Made by a program: the position numbers and the translations under genes
Assembly: GCF_022869165.1 (NCBI RefSeq)
Contig: NZ_CP094929.1
Location: 3,410,001-3,474,000 of the forward strand
Direction: 5' to 3'
Source of the DNA: Sphaerochaeta associata
GTDB lineage: Bacteria > Spirochaetota > Spirochaetia > Sphaerochaetales > Sphaerochaetaceae
Length of the DNA: 64,000 nucleotides
Shown here: positions 57,487 through 64,000 of the stretch, piece by piece
Numbering within the stretch: position 1 is the stretch's first letter
How the letters are laid out: the number at the start of each line of letters is the position of its first letter
The notes under the pieces: model-generated
The model's input: the letters and a program-made list of their open reading frames with translations, nothing else
Told to the model about the DNA's origin: nothing
Database searches by the model: none

Positions 57487-60400
57487 TCATGGCGTCGCCA
57501 TGCGAACCTTGGTAGGAGCCATCCCCTTGACCTTCCTGAACACCCTGCAAAAATATGCCTGGTCCTGGAAGCCGGTCTGACTGGCCACTTCATTGATGGT
57601 AAGGGTGCTCTGTTTGAGCAGATTTGTTGCCAGGTGGATTCGATGGCGGTTGAGGTAGTCCCACGGGGAGAGCCCGATTTCCTTGCGGAAGATTCGGGTT
57701 AGGTAGTCCTCACTGACATTGACCGCCTCGGCCAACTGCCAGCGCGAGATCGGATTTGTTGCATGCTCGCCGAGGTAGACGATGGCACGCTTGACCAAGG
57801 CTCCGGTCAGCGGAGGAAGAACCTCCTGATGGGTAAGCAGGGTGACAATGCGGGCCAGAAATTCACTGCTCTCAACCACACAGCGATGGGCTATGATCAG
57901 GCGGGGAATGAGGCTCAGCTGCTCAGCCTCCTCTCTCGTCCAATGCTCGCGGACAATGACAATAGGAGCGGGGGAGAGCTTACGCAACTGTTCATACAGT
58001 GCAGGATCGAACAAATCGCTGAACAAAAGGCGTACCTTCTTGCCCGCATACACGTGCTCGATCTCCTGCTTTTCACACAGTACAACATTGTCCATCATGC
58101 CCAACTCACCGGCAAGCGAGTAACCCAGCGATCCCATGACAACCAACACCCCGTCCTCTTGGTTGCCGAGCTTGTTTGCGATCAGGGAGGATGCAAGACT
58201 CTCATATCCTGGAGGGGCGTGGTAACACACCATGGGAGCCTTGCTGAGCTCGCGGTTGTGTACCAGAAGGTAAAGTGCGAGCTGCAATTCCGCTGAACTT
58301 CTGCGGCCGTCCCAAGCGAGGATGTCCCCTTCCAACTGAGCAAGATTCTGCTTGTTCAACGATGAGGAAGGCAGCAGCCGTACTCGGTCGAACGCTGAGA
58401 AGAGAGGGGGTACCTCGCTTTCATCCTCAGAGCCGATGTAGGTAAGGGTGGAGGACGACCGAGCAAGGCTTTCCCCTTCCAGACTCGGCCAATTCAGACG
58501 GAAAATAATCTGATTATCCTTCAACATTACCAGACCCCCGCTCATCAGAATGATTCGTTGGGCAAGAGAAATGGAGGGGTCCTGGTTTCCCAGCGAAGCC
58601 TTCCAGGTGTCAAGGGAGCTGATGAAGGAGAACTGCAGCCCCATGGTTTGCAGTTCGGTCTTGATGGTGACCAGTCCACCTTGCTTTTGGATGTACTGCA
58701 ATACAATTTCAAACGCTTGGAAGAGCTTATCCCTGTCACCTTGCAGCACTGGAAGGTCGGCCTCCCCCTCATAGGTAAAGGGATGGGAGGCTTGCAGGGA
58801 AGAGAGCAATGCAGAGGGGCTGAAGACGATACGCTCCAACTCAAACGCCCCGGTATAGGAGAGCGTGAGGTCTAAAAGATGGGAAGCCGTACGAAGCTGG
58901 TCTTCCACTTGGCCCTTCAATGCTTCATCCCTGTCCTGCACCAAGAAGAGAATCGACTCCAAAGGATTACGCAAGCCTTCACTGATATTGGCGAAGAACT
59001 CGGTACGGGCTCGTTGGGCCCGCTCGGCCTCCTCCCTCGCCTTGTTGGCGGCATCGAGCAGGAAGGTACCTTTGATCGCCGAACTCAGTGAGGTTCTCAG
59101 CTCTTCCATGACACTTCCGCTGAACAACGCGGTCCTGACGACCAGATACCCAAGGGGTTGGTTGTCCATGAACAGGGGTTCTACAACATACACACCTTCT
59201 GCAAGATTCTCCTGAATAGCCGGAGGAAGCAAGAGATGCTTGGAGAACGTCTGCTTCCCGTCCAAAAGCATCTCATTCTCATAGCCGCCGATATAGGTGC
59301 TTTTCTCATCGTCCTCATAGAGCACCAGATACCCCGCACCCAGACCAAGGGTTCTCAAGTGCGCTGCCAAAAGAACAGGGATCGAAGAGAGGCTTCGCAC
59401 ACCCAAAAGATCACATTTCAGTGCATCCAGATGCTTGGCCTGCATGGACAACGCGTAGGCATGCTGGTGTGCGACCAAATCGCGTTGGCGTAAAAAGAGA
59501 TCACGCAGGGCACAGGCTCGTTGCTCCTTGAATGAGGGTGAGGCGAAGAAGGTGCAATACCAGTGGAGAGCCTCGGAGAGAAGGTTCGGGTCCCCTCCCC
59601 GGTCGAGAAAGTGATGAACAAGGTCCTGCGCAAGATCCAGATAGGCTTGCTCATCATCAGAGTCGGCTTCGTCCAGAAGTCTCTGCAACCGGCTGCTTTC
59701 AGCTTCAGGGACCCTGAAGCTCTGCACCAACCATGCGAAAAACAAGGAGTGTGTTCCCACAGTCTGTCTGGCTTGTTCAACACTTCCCAGCGAATAGGTA
59801 CATCCGCATGATTGGCGGATAATCGGGTGGGAAGGCAGCAGAATATCGAAGCTGGGCCCTGAACCATCCTCAAGCAGGTTGGACAGCAAGTCAAAGGACA
59901 TGTGCGCCAGTTCGGTGACCGGCATGCGTGCCGTCGTGCAGGGTACGCGAAGCAAGTGGCTTTCGCTGCTGTCGTTATACCCTACCAAGCGAATATCTCC
60001 TGGTATGGAATATCCCAAGGCTTCCAGCTGTTTTCCGGCGGCGAACATCATCATGTCGCTCGAACAAGCGAGGGTGTCGAAATCCTTGCCCGGCACGAGT
60101 CGCCGCTGTTCGACCAGTTGCAACAGGGCGGCCGCCCCCTCGGTCCATGCATGCGGGTCGGAAGCCAGGCGCGGGTCGAAGACCAAACCCGTCTGGTCGA
60201 GGGTATCGCAATAGGCGCGATAGCGGTCCTGTGCCGAATAGTGGTTCTCAGGTCCCCTGATAAAGGCGATTCTCCGGCTCTTATGCTTGGTTATGCAGTG
60301 CAGAAGTACACTCTGCACCCCGGAATAGGCATCAAAGGAGACAGCTGGACAACCCTCACGCTTGAGCCCGATGGAGACGCTGGGAAGAGAGCCAAGGGTT

Positions 60401-60678
60401 GCCAGGAAAGCCTGGACATCCTCGACCCGAACCGACCCGGCAAGTGCGGAAGCCCAGGTAAGGACTCCCTCGACATTATCGGAGTTCACCAAGGGGTAGA
60501 TTGCATTGCGCAGATACTCCTGGTTTTCCTTGCACTCAAGCCTTCCTCCGGGAAAAACGAATAAAGAGGTATGCGAATGGCTGGCAAGCTTTGCTACCTC
60601 CGACCAAAGCTCGTTTGAGGCCCCGGTATGGATTGAGGCGAGCAACAGTGCAATTTTTCTTGGCCGGGATTCACTCAC
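57487..60678 (-). CDS. LacI-like sensor / pseudo-histidine-kinase / AraC hybrid regulator
   Basis: About 1063 residues. Order: LacI-type periplasmic-binding-like domain without HTH (about 1-300), helical linker and GAF-like domain (about 400-540), HisKA-like helix pair (about 555-620), HATPase-like domain (about 630-740), receiver-like domain (about 770-940) and a C-terminal AraC double HTH (about 960-1060, VSEDYLTRIFRKEIGLSPWDYLN ... AYFCRVFRKVKGMAPTKVR). The kinase phosphoacceptor motif reads FANISEGLRNPL: His of SHE is missing, and the N-box Asn residues are gone, so it is probably kinase-dead. No signal peptide, hence a cytoplasmic sugar-responsive activator. Start GTG 60678, AAGGAG seven bases before. 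Between two pectin/uronate clusters. Confidence 0.82.
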   Translation of the reverse strand: MSESRPRKIALLLASIHTGASNELWSEVAKLASHSHTSLFVFPGGRLECKENQEYLRNAIYPLVNSDNVEGVLTWASALAGSVRVEDVQAFLATLGSLPSVSIGLKREGCPAVSFDAYSGVQSVLLHCITKHKSRRIAFIRGPENHYSAQDRYRAYCDTLDQTGLVFDPRLASDPHAWTEGAAALLQLVEQRRLVPGKDFDTLACSSDMMMFAAGKQLEALGYSIPGDIRLVGYNDSSESHLLRVPCTTARMPVTELAHMSFDLLSNLLEDGSGPSFDILLPSHPIIRQSCGCTYSLGSVEQARQTVGTHSLFFAWLVQSFRVPEAESSRLQRLLDEADSDDEQAYLDLAQDLVHHFLDRGGDPNLLSEALHWYCTFFASPSFKEQRACALRDLFLRQRDLVAHQHAYALSMQAKHLDALKCDLLGVRSLSSIPVLLAAHLRTLGLGAGYLVLYEDDEKSTYIGGYENEMLLDGKQTFSKHLLLPPAIQENLAEGVYVVEPLFMDNQPLGYLVVRTALFSGSVMEELRTSLSSAIKGTFLLDAANKAREEAERAQRARTEFFANISEGLRNPLESILFLVQDRDEALKGQVEDQLRTASHLLDLTLSYTGAFELERIVFSPSALLSSLQASHPFTYEGEADLPVLQGDRDKLFQAFEIVLQYIQKQGGLVTIKTELQTMGLQFSFISSLDTWKASLGNQDPSISLAQRIILMSGGLVMLKDNQIIFRLNWPSLEGESLARSSSTLTYIGSEDESEVPPLFSAFDRVRLLPSSSLNKQNLAQLEGDILAWDGRRSSAELQLALYLLVHNRELSKAPMVCYHAPPGYESLASSLIANKLGNQEDGVLVVMGSLGYSLAGELGMMDNVVLCEKQEIEHVYAGKKVRLLFSDLFDPALYEQLRKLSPAPIVIVREHWTREEAEQLSLIPRLIIAHRCVVESSEFLARIVTLLTHQEVLPPLTGALVKRAIVYLGEHATNPISRWQLAEAVNVSEDYLTRIFRKEIGLSPWDYLNRHRIHLATNLLKQSTLTINEVASQTGFQDQAYFCRVFRKVKGMAPTKVRMATP

Positions 60679-60831
60679 CACGCAGCTCCTTTTGGTCAGT
60701 CATACACTTGGACATCGCTGTTTCTCTTCGAATATATTCCAGTGATAATCCCAACGGTAGTACAGAAAAGTCCTCTTGTCCATCAATGGTGTTCTCCCTG
60801 CCTGAGAAATGAAGCCACAACAGAATTCGCC

Positions 60832-60861
60832 TTGACAGTCCAACAGAGAGAAGGGTATTAT
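60832..60861 (+). promoter_or_regulatory. Promoter of the BASS/uxaBA operon
   Basis: TTGACA (60832-60837) and TATTAT (60856-60861) are 18 bp apart. The predicted transcription start falls at about 60868, practically on the first ATG (60870), so the first message would be leaderless or the real start codon lies further in. Confidence 0.6.
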
Positions 60862-60869
60862 TTGGAACG

Positions 60870-61841
60870 ATGTTTCAATTTTTACCCATCGAAGCAGCGC
60901 TGCGGCGCCTCAACTCTCAATTGGACCGGATAATGCCGCTGCTTACCCCCAGTGGAGTTGTGTTGGGTCTTCTACTTGGTACACGAGTTGCTTGGATGAA
61001 ACCATCGGTTACCATCCTTTTTGCAATCATTACGTTCATCGGTGGATTGGGTATCAATTCCAATGCTTTTTTCAAAGTGGTCAAAAAGCCAAAAGCCATT
61101 TTTGTATTCATCCTCGGAGCAAACGTAGTCATGCCCCTGCTTACCTATGCCATCGCCGCAATGGTTTTCAGAAACCAGCAGGAGATTGCAACAGGCCTGA
61201 TTCTACTGATGGCCATACCTACTGCAATAACCGGTTACATATGGAGTGGAATTTATAAAGGAAACGGGGCCCTCTCATTAACACTGATTCTTGTCTCCAC
61301 CCTGCTCGCTCCCATTCTCACCCCCTACACGGTGAGCCTGCTTGCCAACACATCAGTACGGATCGACACAGCAGGAATGATGGCATCCCTTGTTCTGATG
61401 GTAGTAATTCCTTCAATAGCAGGCATTCTGATCAACAACGCAACCAAAGGCAAGGTGAATGACCATATAACCCCTTGCCTCAAGCCGTTTTCAAAAGTCG
61501 GCCTTTTCCTCATTATTGTCATCAACACAGCCCAAGTTTCCGAGCGGCTGCTAGCCAATGCTTCATGGGCCTATGTACCCATCGCCCTGACATGCGCATT
61601 CCTGGCTGTCATCGCCTATCCCATTTCCCATACCCTCGGGAGAATCGCAGGCCTTGCAGTACAGGAGAGCAAAAGCATTACCTTCGCCTCTTCGATGCGC
61701 AACATCAGTGCCGCCTTGGTTCTTGCAATCGCCTACTTTCCGCCTGAAACCGCACTTCCTGTAATTTTTGGCATTGTATTCCAACAGAGCACCTGTGCTG
61801 TCATGGCATATGTCCTGTATGGAAGAAAAAAACCCACCTGA
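60870..61841 (+). CDS. BASS-family (SBF-like) sodium-coupled transporter
   Basis: 323 residues, about nine to ten membrane helices of the bile acid:sodium symporter superfamily; the C-terminal crossover region ESKSITFASSMRNISAALVLAIAYFPPETALPVIFGIVFQQ is characteristic. It lies directly before tagaturonate reductase and altronate dehydratase, so a uronate or its derivative is the likely cargo, a use not standard for BASS carriers. Ribosome site for ATG 60870 is poor and the promoter ends right before it; MPLLTPSG at 60933 (Met 22) is an alternative start. Confidence 0.75.
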   Translation: MFQFLPIEAALRRLNSQLDRIMPLLTPSGVVLGLLLGTRVAWMKPSVTILFAIITFIGGLGINSNAFFKVVKKPKAIFVFILGANVVMPLLTYAIAAMVFRNQQEIATGLILLMAIPTAITGYIWSGIYKGNGALSLTLILVSTLLAPILTPYTVSLLANTSVRIDTAGMMASLVLMVVIPSIAGILINNATKGKVNDHITPCLKPFSKVGLFLIIVINTAQVSERLLANASWAYVPIALTCAFLAVIAYPISHTLGRIAGLAVQESKSITFASSMRNISAALVLAIAYFPPETALPVIFGIVFQQSTCAVMAYVLYGRKKPT

Positions 61842-61869
61842 TACAACAAAGCAACAAGGAGTATAGACC

Positions 61870-63363
61870 ATGCAATCAATCACCAGTGTTCACCAGACTG
61901 TACAGAGAAAAGAGAAGGTTCTTCAGTTCGGAGAGGGGAACTTCCTCCGAGCGTTCGTCGATTGGATGATCGACATTCTCAACGAGAAGACCGATTTCAA
62001 CGGCAATGTAGTCCTCGTCCAGCCCTTGGACCGGGGCCTGAGCGATATGATCAACGCCCAGAAGGGCTTGTACACCACCGTCCTCAGGGGTGTGCAGAAC
62101 AAGAAAACCGTCGAGGAGTACCGAACGATCAACAGCGTCAGCCGCTGCCTCAATCCGTACAAGGCCGACGATTACCAGGAGTATATAAAGCTCGCATCCA
62201 GTGAGGACCTGCGCTTCATCGTCTCCAACACCACCGAGGCCGGTATCAGCTACCACGGCGGTGACAAGCTGACCGACCAAATCCAGGTCTCCTTCCCAGC
62301 CAAGGTCTGCGCCTTCCTCTACAAACGCTACCAAGCTTTCAACGGGGCTTCGGACAAGGGCCTGATCGTCATTCCCTGCGAGCTCATCGACAAGAACGGA
62401 GACAATCTGAAGCGCATCGTCAAACAGTATGCACAGGAGTGGAACCTGGAGGCAGGCTTCATGACCTGGCTCGACGAAGCTTGTGATTTCTGCAACTCCC
62501 TGGTCGACCGCATCGTTCCCGGCTATCCGAGAGCCGAAGCAGAGGCAATCTGCACCAAGCTCGGCTATCAGGACAACCTGCTCGACTCTGCCGAGATTTT
62601 CCACCTGTGGGTCATCGAATGCCACAAGAACTTCCACGAGGATGAGCTGCCGTTCAATAAGGCAGGCCTGAACGTGGTATGGACCGACGATATGAGCTTC
62701 TACCGCACACGCAAGGTCCGCATCCTCAACGGAGCCCATACCATGAGCGTACTTGCAGCCTATCAGACGGGCCATGAGACCGTCCAGGACTGCATAGCCG
62801 ACAAGAATCTTCTCTTCCCGTTCATGTACAAGGGCATCTTCGAGGAGATCATCCCTTCGATGGAAGGCTCGAAAGAGGAGCTTGAGGCGTATGCAGCCGA
62901 TGTTTTGGAGCGCTTTGAGAATCCGTACAACCCCCACCAGTTGCTCTCCATCTCCCTGAACTCGGTTTCCAAGTTCAAAACCAGGAACCTTCCTTCCCTC
63001 TTGGGGTATGTTGCAAAAAACAGCAAGCTGCCCAAGCTTCTGGTGTTCTCCCTCTCCGCCCTGATCAGCTTCTACGAAGGAACCGAATATGAAGGTTCGG
63101 CTCTCAAGGGACGCAGGGGAGACGAGACGTATCTGATCCAGGACAGCCCTGAGATTCTTGAGGTCTTCGCTTCTCTCTATGCCGAGGGAGGCAGTCCGAA
63201 GGTAAAAGCGCAACGCCTTGCAAAAGCAGTGCTGTCCAACACCTCCTGGTGGGCCCAGGACCTGACCAAGGTCGATGGACTCGAGCAGGCGGTGGCCGCA
63301 AACCTTGAGGCCATCTGGACTGTCGGCATGAAAGAGGCCCTTGCCTCTCTAACGAAAAAATAA
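61870..63363 (+). CDS. uxaB: Tagaturonate reductase
   Basis: 497 residues, mannitol-dehydrogenase-type family. N-terminal NAD-binding entry VLQFGEGNFLRAFVDWMID, substrate segment LRFIVSNTTEAGISY, IPCELIDKNGDNL, and the C-terminal VRILNGAHTMSVL with the catalytic His region, all as in UxaB (altronate oxidoreductase). It reduces D-tagaturonate to D-altronate with NADH in galacturonate catabolism. AAGGAG precedes ATG 61870. Followed by uxaA after 9 bp. Length matches E. coli UxaB (483). Confidence 0.93.
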   Translation: MQSITSVHQTVQRKEKVLQFGEGNFLRAFVDWMIDILNEKTDFNGNVVLVQPLDRGLSDMINAQKGLYTTVLRGVQNKKTVEEYRTINSVSRCLNPYKADDYQEYIKLASSEDLRFIVSNTTEAGISYHGGDKLTDQIQVSFPAKVCAFLYKRYQAFNGASDKGLIVIPCELIDKNGDNLKRIVKQYAQEWNLEAGFMTWLDEACDFCNSLVDRIVPGYPRAEAEAICTKLGYQDNLLDSAEIFHLWVIECHKNFHEDELPFNKAGLNVVWTDDMSFYRTRKVRILNGAHTMSVLAAYQTGHETVQDCIADKNLLFPFMYKGIFEEIIPSMEGSKEELEAYAADVLERFENPYNPHQLLSISLNSVSKFKTRNLPSLLGYVAKNSKLPKLLVFSLSALISFYEGTEYEGSALKGRRGDETYLIQDSPEILEVFASLYAEGGSPKVKAQRLAKAVLSNTSWWAQDLTKVDGLEQAVAANLEAIWTVGMKEALASLTKK

Positions 63364-63372
63364 GGAGCATAT

Positions 63373-64000
63373 ATGCAGACCTATACCGTTTTGAAGGTCC
63401 ATCCCGAGGATTCGGTTGCAGTTGCCATCCGTCCCCTTTCCCAAGGGGAGGTGGTGGATGTTGCAGGCCTTCAGATAGCTGTGGCAACAGATATTCCCGC
63501 CGGTCACAAGTTCGCCCTCAAAGCCATCGCGAAGGGGGAGAAGGTGATCAAGTACGGAGCCCCGATCGGTTATGCCGTTACCGATATCGCATGTGGTGAG
63601 CATGTGCATGCCGCCAACATCAAGACTACCCTCAGCGAGAGTGCCGAGTATGTCTATGACAAGATGCAATCCGAGCAGTTCGCCCTCAAGGCCGAGCAGC
63701 GAAGCAAGGAATGGGAAGGTCGGGTTCCTACCATCAAGGCGTACCGCAGAAGCAACGGGGCAATCGGCATTCGCAACGAGCTTTGGATCGTCCCCACCGT
63801 CGGATGTGTCAATAAAATCGCCGAGAACCTGGTGTCATGGGCCCAGGACAATCTGCAGAAAGCCCCTTTTTATGATGGGATACATGTGTGGTCGCACCCG
63901 TATGGATGCTCCCAGCTCGGCGACGACCATGAAGCTACACGCACCATTCTTTCCGACCTTGTCCACCACCCCAACGCCGGTGGTGTTCTGGTGCTCTCCC
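63373..64000 (+). CDS. uxaA: Altronate dehydratase (5' part, cut by window end)
   Basis: 209 codons visible of about 500. The N-terminal SAF-like domain (RPLSQGEVV ... IPAGHKFALKAIAKGEKVIKYGAPIGYA) is followed by the start of the dehydratase domain: GIRNELWIVPTVGCVNKIA and HPYGCSQLGDDHEATRTIL with Cys residues expected to hold iron. It dehydrates D-altronate to 2-keto-3-deoxygluconate. AAGGAG lies six bases before ATG 63373. The other pathway genes (uxaC, kdgK, kdgA) are not in the window. Confidence 0.93.
   Translation, partial: MQTYTVLKVHPEDSVAVAIRPLSQGEVVDVAGLQIAVATDIPAGHKFALKAIAKGEKVIKYGAPIGYAVTDIACGEHVHAANIKTTLSESAEYVYDKMQSEQFALKAEQRSKEWEGRVPTIKAYRRSNGAIGIRNELWIVPTVGCVNKIAENLVSWAQDNLQKAPFYDGIHVWSHPYGCSQLGDDHEATRTILSDLVHHPNAGGVLVLS

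Noticed and set aside
61876-63213. 445-codon open frame on the minus strand
   Set aside because: Antisense to uxaB, which has full family motifs and a good ribosome site.

Overview
The window reads as chromosomal DNA of a free-living, fermentative, carbohydrate-using spirochaete, most likely Sphaerochaeta or a close relative. This is inference: the clues are the many solute-binding proteins with leaders ending in FAQG/FAAG followed by AEA-type linkers, a PnrA/BMP-type purine-nucleoside receptor, dense ATGA-overlapped operons, and a high load of TRAP, TTT and ABC transporters. I see no rRNA, tRNA, CRISPR array, insertion sequence or prophage.

Layout. (1) 28-3200: a DUF3842 gene, then a zinc/manganese-type ABC operon whose ATPase carries an N-terminal DUF1893-like domain and whose leader ends in a terminator just before the start codon. 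(2) 3502-9368: an acid-sugar cluster on the minus strand (GntR regulator, KduD-like dehydrogenase, RspA/ManD-like dehydratase, fused TRAP permease, TRAP receptor), with a 20-bp operator-like palindrome at the receptor promoter. (3) 9852-28668: a large catabolic island. It holds a split transketolase, an iron alcohol dehydrogenase and a TIM-barrel isomerase; a divergent GntR plus DUF362 protein; then an aldo/keto reductase, a second isomerase, an Asp/Glu-racemase-like protein, a TctABC (TTT) transporter, a PdxA-like dehydrogenase, a DctPQM TRAP transporter, a cyclase-family hydrolase and a PrpR-type sigma-54 activator.

The most striking thing in the window is the wiring of that island. The TTT/PdxA and cyclase/TRAP transcription units each have a near-consensus sigma-54 -24/-12 promoter, an upstream block of TGTTTCA/TGAAACA repeats (58 of 65 bases shared by hand alignment), and between them two TTGTATACAA-type GntR palindromes spaced 29 bp centre to centre. 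The same palindrome occurs at the transketolase promoter and at the start of the GntR gene. One regulon therefore seems to join a sigma-54 activator and a GntR repressor over two transporter families and a set of enzymes matching no complete pathway I can name. This is the best candidate for an undescribed system.

(4) 28744-33399: a small membrane protein, MscS, HtpG and a ROK-family regulator, followed by a probable 150-nt small RNA on the minus strand. (5) 33607-35707: three small secreted proteins that look paralogous, in AT-rich surroundings. (6) 36231-40250: a bifunctional sucrose-phosphate synthase/phosphatase between two paralogous GntR regulators. (7) 40308-41751: an orphan ABC ATPase and a flavodoxin-like protein. 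(8) 41791-50193: a nine-gene purine-nucleoside uptake and salvage operon. (9) 50447-64000: pectin/galacturonate use, with a GH105 hydrolase, a YtcQ/YteP/YtcP-like ABC importer, a 1060-residue LacI-like/pseudo-kinase/AraC regulator, a BASS-family carrier, UxaB and a UxaA gene cut by the window end; a beta-barrel-like protein and a PadR/DUF2812 pair lie between.
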